The notes under the pieces are model-generated. The model searched no databases. It was not told the DNA's origin and worked only from the letters and a program-made list of their open reading frames with translations. Below, in pieces: positions 9,209 through 20,091 of a stretch of 64,000 bases of DNA (the first letter of the stretch is position 1; every line of letters begins with the position of its first letter). Origin of the DNA: Longimicrobium terrae (lineage in GTDB: Bacteria > Gemmatimonadota > Gemmatimonadetes > Longimicrobiales > Longimicrobiaceae); the NCBI RefSeq assembly GCF_014202995.1, contig NZ_JACHIA010000002.1:262645-326644 (forward strand), written 5' to 3'. The position numbers and the translations under genes were made by a program.

Positions 9209-9263
9209 GCGGACAACGGTCGGAGGTGAAGGGCGGAGTTCGCGGGCGGCCCCCACGTAGAAT

Positions 9264-9318
9264 CCGGCGGTTGAAACCGCGCCTCGAAAAACACGAAGTC
9301 CGCCTGCGCGGACTGCGG
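9264..9318 (+). repeat. REP-like unit, copy A
   Basis: Starts CCGGCGGTTGAAACCGCG and contains a second hairpin, GTCCGC facing GCGGAC. It is in the same orientation as copy B. Four copies lie within 1 kb around the transposase gene. Confidence 0.8.
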
Positions 9319-9419
9319 GGGCGGAGGGTGCAGCGGGGCCGCAACGCGCGTGGAGCGCGGATGGTCAGAGCGGAAGGTTTTGCGTGAGTTTCGGTTCGGA
9401 GCGAGCCCGCAGATCGATC

Positions 9420-9471
9420 CCGGCGGTTGAAACCGCGCCTCGAAAAACACGAAATCCGCCTTCGCGGACTG
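9420..9471 (+). repeat. REP-like unit, copy B (proximal, direct)
   Basis: Nearly identical to copy A. It lies 42 bp beyond the 3' end of the RAYT gene. Both internal hairpins are kept. Confidence 0.8.
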
Positions 9472-9512
9472 GGCGGGGCGGGGCGGACAGTGCGCCGGCC
9501 CGGAGGTGGGCG

Positions 9513-9929
9513 TCAGCGGGATGGGAGGCGTTCCAATACGCGGCTCAGGCGGTTTTCGCGATGGTGGCGTTCCTGGTTGTGGATGTACGCCGAGACCGCC
9601 GGAACGTGTGTCTGCGAGATGGAGAACGATCCGTAGCTGCCCTGCCATTTGAAGAATGTTCCCGGACGCAGCACTCGCGAGGCGAGGTGCGAGGAGCCGC
9701 CCTTCATGCTCTTCACGACATCCGCGATCGACACCGCGGTAGAAAGACTCAGAAGGACGTGCACGTGGTCCGCCGTTCCACCGACGGCCATGGCCTCACA
9801 CCCCGCCCGGCGTGCCTGCTCGGCAATCGCTTTGTAGATCGGCGCGCGGATCTCCGCATTGATGAGAGAGAGCCGGTCCCACGTCGCCCATATCAGGTGC
9901 ACGTAAATCCGTGAGTAGCGGTCGCGCAT
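9513..9929 (-). CDS. REP-associated tyrosine transposase (RAYT, Y1/HUH)
   Basis: Single-strand DNA transposase of the IS200/REP class. The protein is 138 residues, a complete length for the family. The HUH metal-binding motif is seen as D-H-V-H-V-L-L, and the catalytic tyrosine helix as Y-I-H-N-Q-E-x-H-H near the C terminus. Other family marks include H-L-I-W-A-T near the start and a W-Q-x-S-Y-G-S-F-S-I-S block. The gene sits between inverted copies of one palindromic repeat, as RAYT genes do with their cognate REP sequences. It probably mobilises or once spread these units. Confidence 0.92.
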   Translation of the reverse strand: MRDRYSRIYVHLIWATWDRLSLINAEIRAPIYKAIAEQARRAGCEAMAVGGTADHVHVLLSLSTAVSIADVVKSMKGGSSHLASRVLRPGTFFKWQGSYGSFSISQTHVPAVSAYIHNQERHHRENRLSRVLERLPSR

Positions 9930-9961
9930 CGCCCCTTCTCCTCACCGTTCAGAGTCCGCCC

Positions 9962-10014
9962 CGCAGTCCGCGAAGGCGGACTTCGTGTTTTTCGAGGCGC
10001 GGTTTCAACCGCCG
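9962..10014 (-). repeat. REP-like unit, copy C (proximal, inverted)
   Basis: Inverted copy of unit B, 32 bp upstream of the RAYT start. B and C thus bracket the gene symmetrically. Confidence 0.8.
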
Positions 10015-10180
10015 GGACGAGGCTCGCTGCCCCGCAACAGAACCCGCTTCCATGCCGTCCAGTTTACCCCGTCCACTCTGTGCTGTCAACGCCGACACAC
10101 ATCCGGACACAGGTGGTTCTGGTACGACGAAAGGCCACTCCCTTACGGGGAGCGGCCACTTTCGCATCATAACTGCCGAC

Positions 10181-10233
10181 GCAGTCCGCGGAGGCGGACT
10201 TCGTGTCTTTCGAGGCGCGGTTTCAACCGCCGG
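10181..10233 (-). repeat. REP-like unit, copy D
   Basis: Same orientation as copy C, with two substitutions. Between C and D lies an imperfect hairpin at about 10129-10165 and no gene. Confidence 0.75.
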
Positions 10234-10421
10234 ACGAGAGGCCGCCGCTCGCCTCGTCTTCTCCTCACGCTCGGAATCCCGCGTTCCATCTGGACCCATG
10301 CACGTCATCCGCGCCGATCTCGGTCGCGCACCGACCGGGTCCGCGCCGACCTCATCCGGCGCCGGACCTTAGTGCCCGCGCGGGAGGCCGGCCTTGCATC
10401 AACCGGAACGAACGCGCAGAC

Positions 10422-10784
10422 CTACGGCAGCGGGATGCGGTCGCGGATGAGGAGGAGGATGGCGTTGTGGGGGACGATCTGGTACTTGCCCCCGTCAATC
10501 TCCACCTCCACCGCCGTCGTCTTGAGAAAGATGGCGTGGTCGCCATTCTGCGCCTGCAGCGGCACGTAGCGCAGGTCCGTGCGCGTGCGGCCGGTCCACG
10601 ATTCGCCCTCGGCGGCGGCCTCGCCCAGCGGATAGCCGGGGCCCGTGTTGACGACGGTGCCGGACGCAACCTGCTCCTTCTGCGCGACCCCCTGCGGCAG
10701 AAACAGCCCCGACGGCGTCTGCGCGTTGTCCTCTTCCGGCTTGATCAGGACCTTGTCCCCGATCAGGATCACTTCACGGCTCAT
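10422..10784 (-). CDS. GroES-family co-chaperonin paralogue
   Basis: The 120-residue protein has the Cpn10 fold marks: D-K-V-L-I-K-P at about residues 10-16, a mobile-loop region T-P-S-G-L-F-L-P, V-A-S-G-T-V-V-N-T-G-P-G and a C-terminal L-L-L-I-R-D strand. It is about 25 residues longer than standard GroES because of a charged insertion after residue 50 (G-E-S-W-T-G-R-T region). No GroEL is next to it, so it is likely an accessory paralogue. The ATG at 10784 is where homology begins; the longer frame upstream is not family-like. Confidence 0.85.
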   Translation of the reverse strand: MSREVILIGDKVLIKPEEDNAQTPSGLFLPQGVAQKEQVASGTVVNTGPGYPLGEAAAEGESWTGRTRTDLRYVPLQAQNGDHAIFLKTTAVEVEIDGGKYQIVPHNAILLLIRDRIPLP

Positions 10785-11363
10785 CCAGATCTCTTCATCC
10801 AGAAAGGTTGGCACTGCGGCGCGCCGGACCCGTGCCCGCCGCCGCCCCAACGATAATGCGTCGGGCCCCATCGCGCACCCGACCGCCCCGCATCCACGGA
10901 CTCCAACGCCATCCACCAACCCGGATTCGGTCGATTGCCCGCAGCTTTTCCATCCGCTGTCCCATCATCCATCAACCTGCATTCCGCCGTTCCCCTCAAT
11001 TCCCCGCGTCCCTCCGCGAACCTCCGCGACCCCCGCGTGAGGGCAGTGGACGGATTTTCCTCCGCTCCGGACGAGGCGAACTGTGCTGACGACCGGGCAG
11101 TGGGGGTGGCGCGCGCGGGCTCACGCGCCGTGCCTGGGACGCCGGAGCGGGAGCGCTGGAACCCGGCTTGCGACACGGCGCGCACGCTCCGCTCCGCATC
11201 GTGTGAAAATCAGGCCCGGCCACGTCTTTCGGGCGGGTGCGGATGGGGCTAAACTGTCGCCGGAATGCGCTCCGCCGTACAGAACGCACGGCCGGATGAC
11301 CAGGGCGGCGGGGCGCACCCCACTCAACGGGGAATTTTTCCGGATTCCACTCAGGAGACCGTG
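10785..11363. other. intergenic region upstream of acnA
   Basis: A 579-bp stretch without a credible gene. Pyrimidine-rich words such as CCTCCGCGAACCTCCGCG recur at about 11010-11040. I see no clear promoter or riboswitch; it presumably contains the acnA promoter and the promoter of the divergent GroES paralogue. Confidence 0.3.
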
Positions 11364-14291
<2,928 letters not shown>

Positions 14292-14297
14292 GGACGG

Positions 14298-14334
14298 GAA
14301 GTGCGTTAGTGCTGGGTGCGTTAGTGCGGTAGTG
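14298..14334 (+). repeat. GTGCGTTAGTGCTGG repeat, left copy
   Basis: Unit of a repeat family based on GTGCG(T/G)(T/G)AGTG words. It faces an inverted copy at 14439-14474, and the pair brackets the acnA terminator. The same family occurs at 38395, 38518 and 60101. Confidence 0.7.
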
Positions 14335-14336
14335 GA

Positions 14337-14375
14337 TGCGGGGGCGCGAAGGGTTCTTCGCGCTCCCGCACCTTT
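14337..14375 (+). terminator. rho-independent terminator after acnA
   Basis: A 15-bp stem (14337-14351 with 14356-14370, one G-T wobble) with loop GGTT is followed by CCTTTTT. Confidence 0.88.
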
Positions 14376-14438
14376 TTCGTCCCGCGGATACGCGGACGGG
14401 GGGGCGCGCTCCGGCGGCTCCGTCTCGCCGGCGCCGGC

Positions 14439-14474
14439 GCACTCACGCACTCACGCACCCAGCACTCACGCACT
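14439..14474 (-). repeat. GTGCGTTAGTGCTGG repeat, inverted copy
   Basis: Reads CACTCACGCAC words on the plus strand and is the inverse of the copy at 14298. It ends about 35 bp before the thiL start and so occupies the thiL 5' region. Confidence 0.7.
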
Positions 14475-14508
14475 TTCGTTTCGCACGTTCGCACTTATCT
14501 TCCCCGTC

Positions 14509-15522
14509 ATGCGCGATTCCCGCCCTCCTGGCAGGGCCGCCGCGGCGCCGCTGGCGCCCGGGCCCGAGTTTGACCTCATCCGCGGCTTTCTGGCGGGCGG
14601 CTCGGCCGTGCGGCCGGACGTGCGCGTGGGGCCGGGGGACGACTGCGCCGTGGTGGCGGGAGACGGCATCGCGCTCAGCACCGACATGAGCGTGGAAGGC
14701 GTGCACTTTCGCCGCGAATGGCTGTCGCCGGCGGAGATTGGATGGCGCGCGGCGGCGGCGGCGCTCAGCGACCTGGCCGCGGTGGCCGCGCGGCCCATCG
14801 GCATCCTCGTGTCCCTCGCTGTCCCGGCGGAGGAGGCGGATGCGCTGGCGCCGGCGCTGATGGCCGGGTGCCGCGAGGCGGTGGAGTCCGTCGGCGGGAC
14901 ACTGCTGGGGGGCGACCTGACGCGTTCGCCCGGGCCCGTGGTGATCGACGTGACGGTGGTGGGGGAGGCGCCGAATCCCGTCCTGCGCTCCGGCGCGCGC
15001 ATGGGCGACGAAGTGTGGGTCACGGGGCAGCTGGGGGGCGCGGCGGCGTTCGTGTCCGCCATGCTCGCGGGGGAGGAGCCCCGCCGCGGCGCGCGCGAGC
15101 GGTTCGCCCGGCCGCTGCCGCGCGTGCGCGAGGCGCGCTGGCTGGCGGAGCGCGTGGGCCCCACGGCGATGATCGACCTGTCCGACGGCCTGGCCGGCGA
15201 CGCCGCGCACATCGCGGCCGCCAGCGGGCTGGCGGTTCTCCTCGTTCCCGAACTGCTTCCCGTGCACCCCGCCGCCCGCAGCCGCTCGCGCCCGCGCACC
15301 GTCCGCGCCGCCCTCACCGGTGGCGAAGACTACGAGCTCTGCCTGACGGCGCCCACGGGCGCGGTAGCGCCGCACGCGGATGCGTTTCACGCCGCGTTCG
15401 GGGTGGCGCTCACCTGCGTGGGGCGCACGGGCGGCGGCGACGGCGTGTGGTGGGTGGACGCGGAGGGGCACCGCACGCCCATGGAACTCGGCGGCTGGCA
15501 GCACTTTCGGGGGGAAGCATGA
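14509..15522 (+). CDS. thiL: thiamine-monophosphate kinase
   Basis: Phosphorylates thiamine monophosphate to the active cofactor thiamine diphosphate. The family motifs are visible in order: G-P-G-D-D-C-A-V-V, S-T-D-M-S-V-E-G-V-H-F, A-L-S-D-L-A-A and D-L-S-D-G-L-A-G-D. The 337-residue length is normal. The ATG at 14509 is used because the longer frame upstream runs through repeat sequence. The stop overlaps the next start as ATGA, coupling it to plsC. No other thi genes are near. Confidence 0.93.
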   Translation: MRDSRPPGRAAAAPLAPGPEFDLIRGFLAGGSAVRPDVRVGPGDDCAVVAGDGIALSTDMSVEGVHFRREWLSPAEIGWRAAAAALSDLAAVAARPIGILVSLAVPAEEADALAPALMAGCREAVESVGGTLLGGDLTRSPGPVVIDVTVVGEAPNPVLRSGARMGDEVWVTGQLGGAAAFVSAMLAGEEPRRGARERFARPLPRVREARWLAERVGPTAMIDLSDGLAGDAAHIAAASGLAVLLVPELLPVHPAARSRSRPRTVRAALTGGEDYELCLTAPTGAVAPHADAFHAAFGVALTCVGRTGGGDGVWWVDAEGHRTPMELGGWQHFRGEA

Positions 15523-16301
15523 TCCTTGGCGTGATCCGGGCCCTGTGGATGGTCTTCTGGACCTTCTGGGCCACCATCCTGTACGGCGGTTCGGCCATCA
15601 TCCTGAGCCTGTTCGGCGTGAAGGGGCGGCTGTTCGTCCGCTGGTCGCGGCAGTGGGCGCGCGTGGCCATGTGGGCCAGCGGATGCCGCGCGGTGGCGCA
15701 CGGAACGGAAAACCTGAAGCCCGGGCAGCCGTTCATCCTGGCGGCCAACCACGTGTCGTGGTTCGACATCTTCGCCATCTCCGTGCTGCTGGAAGTGGAC
15801 TTCCACTTCGTCGCCAAGAAGGAGCTGGAGAAGGTGCCCATCTTCGGGCGGGCGTGGCGGGCGGCGGGGCACATCAGCATCGACCGCAGCAACCGCGAGC
15901 GCGCGGTGGAAAGTCTGCGCAGGGCGGGGGAGCAGATGCGGCGCGAGAACAGCGTCGTCGTCATCTTCGCCGAAGGAACGCGGTCGCGCAGCGGGCGGCT
16001 ACAGCCGTTCAAGAAGGGGGCGTTCGTGCTGGCGCAGGAAACGGGGATTCCCATCATCCCCACGGTGGTGACGGGGAGCTACGACATCATGCGGCCCGAC
16101 ACCTTCATCGTGCGCCCGGCGACCATCGACGTGTACTTCGAGGCGCCGGTGGAAGTGACGCGCGGCGAAAACACCGACGCCATGGTGGAGCGGGTGCGAC
16201 GCGTGTTCGTGCAGCGGCTGGAAGGGATGGATTCACTTCCCCCCGCGGACGAGGAGCCGCAGTCCATCGAGACTGACGCGCCACCTCGCGGACCAGTTTA
16301 G
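15519..16301 (+). CDS. plsC: 1-acyl-sn-glycerol-3-phosphate acyltransferase
   Basis: Makes phosphatidic acid in phospholipid synthesis at the inner membrane. A hydrophobic N-terminal segment (about residues 5-33) is followed by the acyltransferase motif N-H-V-S-W-F-D (H-x4-D), then I-D-R-S-N-R-E-R and F-A-E-G-T-R-S. The length of 260 residues is typical. The gene overlaps thiL by 4 bp. Confidence 0.94.
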   Translation: MILGVIRALWMVFWTFWATILYGGSAIILSLFGVKGRLFVRWSRQWARVAMWASGCRAVAHGTENLKPGQPFILAANHVSWFDIFAISVLLEVDFHFVAKKELEKVPIFGRAWRAAGHISIDRSNRERAVESLRRAGEQMRRENSVVVIFAEGTRSRSGRLQPFKKGAFVLAQETGIPIIPTVVTGSYDIMRPDTFIVRPATIDVYFEAPVEVTRGENTDAMVERVRRVFVQRLEGMDSLPPADEEPQSIETDAPPRGPV

Positions 16302-16400
16302 CGCAAGGGATTGCCGGGATCGGAGCACGCTGTCAGCTTTGAGTGCTGCGTCGGGTCACACCTCTGATCCGCGACCCTGACTCTCTCTCCCGGCGGTACC

Positions 16401-17459
16401 ATGGTCCCCACACTGCAACTCGATCTGGGCATTGCCGAGAGAGCGCTTCCGCGCTCGCGGGCGTATCCCCGGCTGCGGTACATGGGCTCCAAATACAAGG
16501 TTATTCCTCACCTGTCGCGCATCTTCTCGCGCCTGGAATTCAGCCGAGCGCTCGACGCCTTCAGCGGCAGCGGAGTGGTCGGCTATGCACTCAAGGAAAT
16601 GGGAGTGGAGGTCGTCACCAACGACTTCCTTTCCTTTCCATCGACGGTGGCCAGGGCGCTCGTGGAGAATCAGGAGGCCACGTTGAATCCCGCTGATATT
16701 GCGTCGCTGCTCGCACCAAACGCGGACGGGCGCGATTTTATCCAGCGGACGTTCAACGGGCTCTATTTCCCGGCCGAAGACCACGCGTTTCTCGACTCCG
16801 TGTGGTCCCATCTGCATACGCTTCCGCCGTACAAGCGCGCAGTCGCAATATCCGCCCTTTGTCTCGCGGCTGCTCGAAAGCAGCCCCGCGGAGTATTCAC
16901 CGTCACTGACTTCCGGTATGACGATGGCCGGAAGAGTCTTCGAACACCCCTGCGGGAGCAGTTCGTGACGGCGGTGGCGGACTACAATTCCGCCGTTTTT
17001 GATAATGGGAAGCGGAATCAGGCACGTTGCGGAGATGTGTTCGATTTGGACCCTGACGGGTTCGATCTGGTGTACCTGGACCCGCCGTATGCGCCGCCCA
17101 AGGACGACAACGACTACATCAAGCGGTACCACTTTCTTGAAGGGCTGTCCGTCTACTGGGAAGGGCAGACCATCATGCAGCACACGGCGACCAAGAAGAT
17201 CGAGAAGAAGCATACTCCTTTTGGATCAAAGCGTACGATCCGGGAGGCTCTGCGCGCCACGTTCAATCACTTCCGCCGGGGAACTCTGGTGCTGTCGTAC
17301 AGCTCGAATTCAGTCCCGGGGCCGGATGAGATCATGTCTCTTCTCAGAGCTGAGAAAGCACATGTGGATGTGTATTCGATTCCACACACCTATTCATTCG
17401 GAACGCACGCGGCTGCCCAACGGCGTTCGGTGGATGAGTACATCTTTGTCGCAAGGTAG
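16401..17459 (+). CDS. Dam-type (D12 class) adenine-N6 DNA methyltransferase
   Basis: Methylates adenine N6 at an unknown site and protects DNA from the nuclease encoded 4 bp downstream. The D12-class motifs occur in order: L-R-Y-M-G-S-K near residue 27 (motif X), D-A-F-S-G-S-G at about 52 (motif I, SAM binding) and D-P-P-Y at 227-230 (motif IV, catalysis). The length is 352 residues. Base composition is visibly lower in GC than the flanking plsC and CFA genes, and codons such as ATT, ATA and AAG are more frequent. This suggests horizontal acquisition. Confidence 0.92.
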   Translation: MVPTLQLDLGIAERALPRSRAYPRLRYMGSKYKVIPHLSRIFSRLEFSRALDAFSGSGVVGYALKEMGVEVVTNDFLSFPSTVARALVENQEATLNPADIASLLAPNADGRDFIQRTFNGLYFPAEDHAFLDSVWSHLHTLPPYKRAVAISALCLAAARKQPRGVFTVTDFRYDDGRKSLRTPLREQFVTAVADYNSAVFDNGKRNQARCGDVFDLDPDGFDLVYLDPPYAPPKDDNDYIKRYHFLEGLSVYWEGQTIMQHTATKKIEKKHTPFGSKRTIREALRATFNHFRRGTLVLSYSSNSVPGPDEIMSLLRAEKAHVDVYSIPHTYSFGTHAAAQRRSVDEYIFVAR

Positions 17460-17463
17460 ATGA

Positions 17464-18312
17464 ATGGCGGCTCCGCTTCCTTTCAACGAGTTCGTGGCCG
17501 CACTCCAGAGCCTCAGCCGTCCTGTCCGCGAAGACGCGGTCATGCAGCAGCAGATCACCGAACTCGTGGAGCGTCTGCGAGAGATCGGGCCGCTGACGCG
17601 GGAATCGCTGGGCGCGTTCGTACAGACGTATCCGGATTCAGTCCCCATTCTGGCGACCTGTGTTGGATTGACGCAGGAGCAGTTCAAGAACCAGCTCTCC
17701 CATCGGCTGGATACTTCAGGATGGGTGACCCTGGCCCGGACCCGACCGGCGGAACTGATCGCATTTCTGGACGGCGAGTTCGGGCTCGTAACGCAGCTGC
17801 AAGCTCAGCTCTCTCGCCCATGGACCTTCGCGGATGTGCTTGTGGAGCGGTTCCTGTGGTCTCGACGAACGGCGACCAGTGCGGTCGGGCGGGGCCGCGG
17901 GGTTGAGGATGAGGTAGAAGCAGTCATCAAGCGGATCGGGGTACCGTATGCCGTGCGGACGCGCTTCGTCGGCCGCAGTGGCGAAGATGCGCCATGCGAC
18001 CTCGCCATCCCGCACGGTGGTGCCGGCGCACAGATTGTGGTCGCGATGAAGGGCTTCAACTCTACCGGCAGCAAGTTGACTGACGCAGTGACCGAGATTG
18101 CCCGGATGGCTGCCGTCCGGGCGCCTCGGCAGTACGTCTTTGCGGTCGTCGATGGTATCGGGTGGCGGAACCGCAAAGCGGATCTCCGCCGCATTCACGC
18201 GCTATGGGATTCGGAAGATATCGACGGGCTCTACACGCTTTCTCACCTCGGGTCGTTTGAGGTCGCGCTTCGCAATGCACTGCAGCGGTTGAATATCGTC
18301 GCGGATGCCTGA
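17464..18312 (+). CDS. type II restriction endonuclease, DpnII-like PD-(D/E)xK fold (putative)
   Basis: The partner gene of the adjacent methylase, 282 residues. The C-terminal part carries the block K-G-F-N-S-T-G-S-K-L-T-D and a V-D-G-I-G-W-R motif, as in DpnII-type nucleases. The metal-binding aspartate is D179 and the catalytic lysine is K196. The acidic residue normally two before the lysine is alanine here (A194-M195-K196), so activity is uncertain. The N-terminal 110 residues are helical and may read DNA. GC is lower than in neighbours. The assignment rests on the motif and the methylase partner. Confidence 0.75.
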   Translation: MAAPLPFNEFVAALQSLSRPVREDAVMQQQITELVERLREIGPLTRESLGAFVQTYPDSVPILATCVGLTQEQFKNQLSHRLDTSGWVTLARTRPAELIAFLDGEFGLVTQLQAQLSRPWTFADVLVERFLWSRRTATSAVGRGRGVEDEVEAVIKRIGVPYAVRTRFVGRSGEDAPCDLAIPHGGAGAQIVVAMKGFNSTGSKLTDAVTEIARMAAVRAPRQYVFAVVDGIGWRNRKADLRRIHALWDSEDIDGLYTLSHLGSFEVALRNALQRLNIVADA

Positions 18313-18781
18313 GTCGATGCGCACGCGCGTGACGCGCTGGGGATTCAACCTGTTTCCCGCCTATCGCGGAACGGGCGGGCGCATCACCCACATCTCCCAT
18401 GACTGGCGCGAGATCCGCCTGCGCCTGCCGCTCAACTGGCGCACCCGCAACTACGTGGGGACGATCTTCGGCGGCAGCATGTACGGCGCGGTGGACCCCA
18501 TCTACATGATCATGCTGATCCGCGCGCTGGGGCCGGGCTACGTGGTGTGGGACAAGGCCGCGTCCATCCGCTTCCGCCGCCCCGGCCGCACCACGCTGCA
18601 TGCCCGCTTCGTCATCGACGACGCCGAACTCGACGCCATCCGCGCGGCGCTCACGGAATCCGCCACCACGGACCGCGTCTATCACGTCGATCTGGTGGAT
18701 GCGGAGGGTGCAGTTCACGCCAGCGTGGAGAAAACCATACACGTTCGCCGACAAGACTCTCTCCAATCCAGCTCTGGCTGA
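18305..18781 (+). CDS. DUF4442 hotdog-fold thioesterase-like protein
   Basis: 158 residues with the hotdog-fold pattern N-Y-V-G-T-I-F-G-G-S-M-Y-G-A. A central segment reads W-D-K-A-A-S-I-R-F-R-R-P-G, as in DUF4442 proteins related to acyl-CoA thioesterases. The ATG at 18305 overlaps the restriction nuclease stop by 8 bp; a second ATG at 18317 would avoid the overlap and may be the native start. GC returns to the genome level here, so this is host sequence next to the acquired pair. It lies 87 bp upstream of a lipid methyltransferase, which suggests a fatty-acyl substrate. Confidence 0.8.
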   Translation: MPESMRTRVTRWGFNLFPAYRGTGGRITHISHDWREIRLRLPLNWRTRNYVGTIFGGSMYGAVDPIYMIMLIRALGPGYVVWDKAASIRFRRPGRTTLHARFVIDDAELDAIRAALTESATTDRVYHVDLVDAEGAVHASVEKTIHVRRQDSLQSSSG

Positions 18782-18868
18782 TTATCTTGGTCGCACCGCC
18801 GGGCGCCCGCCCGGTCCCTGCTACATGGCCGATCCCGTCGGCCGACCTCGCATCCCCAGGAGGAGTGC

Positions 18869-20062
18869 ATGGCGCGTACGTTCGACCGCATGATTTCCGG
18901 ACTGCAGCAACGGTATGCCGCGCTTCCCGAGGAGCGCCGCCCGCCGCTGGCGCTGCGCACGGCGGAGGGCCCGCTGCGCGTGTTCGGCACCGGCGAGCCC
19001 GAGGCCACGCTGGTGATCCGCAACGGGCAGGGGATGGCCGCGCTCGCGTCGATGGACCACACGGCGATCGCTGAGGCGTACGTGCGCAACGACTTGGACG
19101 TGGAAGGCGACCTGCTCCGCGTCCTTCCCGTCCGCCACGCCTTTGGCGACAAGCACCCGCTGCAGTACGTGATGCGGTTCCTGCGCCCGCTCACGATGGG
19201 GCAGGTGAAGGCAGACCGGGCGCTGGTGCCGGAGCACTACGACAGAGATCCCGCCTTCTTTCTGGCCTTCATGGACCGGCGGCACCGCTGCTATTCGCAC
19301 GGCTTTTTCAGCCATGACGACGAGTCGCTGGAAGACGCCATCACGCGCAAGCTGGACTTTGCGCTGGAGGCCGTGGGCGCGCGTGCGGGGTCCCGGGTGT
19401 TGGACATCGGCGGGGGCTGGGGGGCGATGACGGAGCACGCCGGCCGGCGCGGCATCCGCCTGACCTCGCTGACGATATCGGAGCCGTCGCGGGCCTTCAT
19501 CCAGGGGATCATCGACGCGCAGCAGCTGCCGTGCGAGGTGCGGATGGAGCACTTCTTCGAGCACAATCCCGCGGAAAAGTACGACGCCATCGTCAACCTG
19601 GGTGTGACGGAGCACCTGCCCGATTATCCGCGCACCCTCAAGCACTACGACACGCTGCTCAAGCCCGGCGGCAAGGTGTACCTGGATGCCAGCGCGCACC
19701 GCATCAAGCACTCCGTATCCACCTTTCTGGAAAAGCACATCTACCGCGGCAACGGCTCGCTGATGTGCCTGCACGAGTACATGGAGGCGGTGGCGGGCTC
19801 GCCGTTCGAGGCGGAGCTCGTGGTCAACGACCGCTGGAACTACGCGCTGACCACGCGGCACTGGGCGCGCAACCTGGACAACAACCGCGAGATGGTGATT
19901 CAGCGCTGGGGCGAGCCGGTGTACCGCCTGTTCCGCCTGTACCTGTGGGGGTGCGTGGACGGGTTTGAGCGGGGGATGCTGGACGCGTACCACCTGGTGC
20001 TGAGCCGGATGGAGCGCACGCCGGCGCCGTGGTTCGCCACGCGCAACGAGGCGGGCTCGTAA
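18869..20062 (+). CDS. cyclopropane-fatty-acyl-phospholipid synthase-family methyltransferase
   Basis: SAM-dependent enzyme that modifies unsaturated acyl chains in membrane lipids; cyclopropanation is the family default. The 397 residues include an N-terminal lipid-binding region and the SAM motif V-L-D-I-G-G-G-W-G at about 175, with G in place of the usual C. V-T-E-H-L-P and an L-K-P-G-G-K-V strand follow. AGGAGG lies just before the ATG. Together with the upstream DUF4442 gene it forms a probable lipid-modification pair. Confidence 0.88.
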   Translation: MARTFDRMISGLQQRYAALPEERRPPLALRTAEGPLRVFGTGEPEATLVIRNGQGMAALASMDHTAIAEAYVRNDLDVEGDLLRVLPVRHAFGDKHPLQYVMRFLRPLTMGQVKADRALVPEHYDRDPAFFLAFMDRRHRCYSHGFFSHDDESLEDAITRKLDFALEAVGARAGSRVLDIGGGWGAMTEHAGRRGIRLTSLTISEPSRAFIQGIIDAQQLPCEVRMEHFFEHNPAEKYDAIVNLGVTEHLPDYPRTLKHYDTLLKPGGKVYLDASAHRIKHSVSTFLEKHIYRGNGSLMCLHEYMEAVAGSPFEAELVVNDRWNYALTTRHWARNLDNNREMVIQRWGEPVYRLFRLYLWGCVDGFERGMLDAYHLVLSRMERTPAPWFATRNEAGS

Positions 20063-20091
20063 CCGGCACGATTGCTGCCCGCCATGCCGTC

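Noticed and set aside
9264-10233. REP-like copies considered as a CRISPR array or attachment sites
   Set aside because: Copies occur in both orientations, are palindromic and have unequal spacing around a transposase. That fits REP units and not CRISPR repeats, and no cas genes are present.
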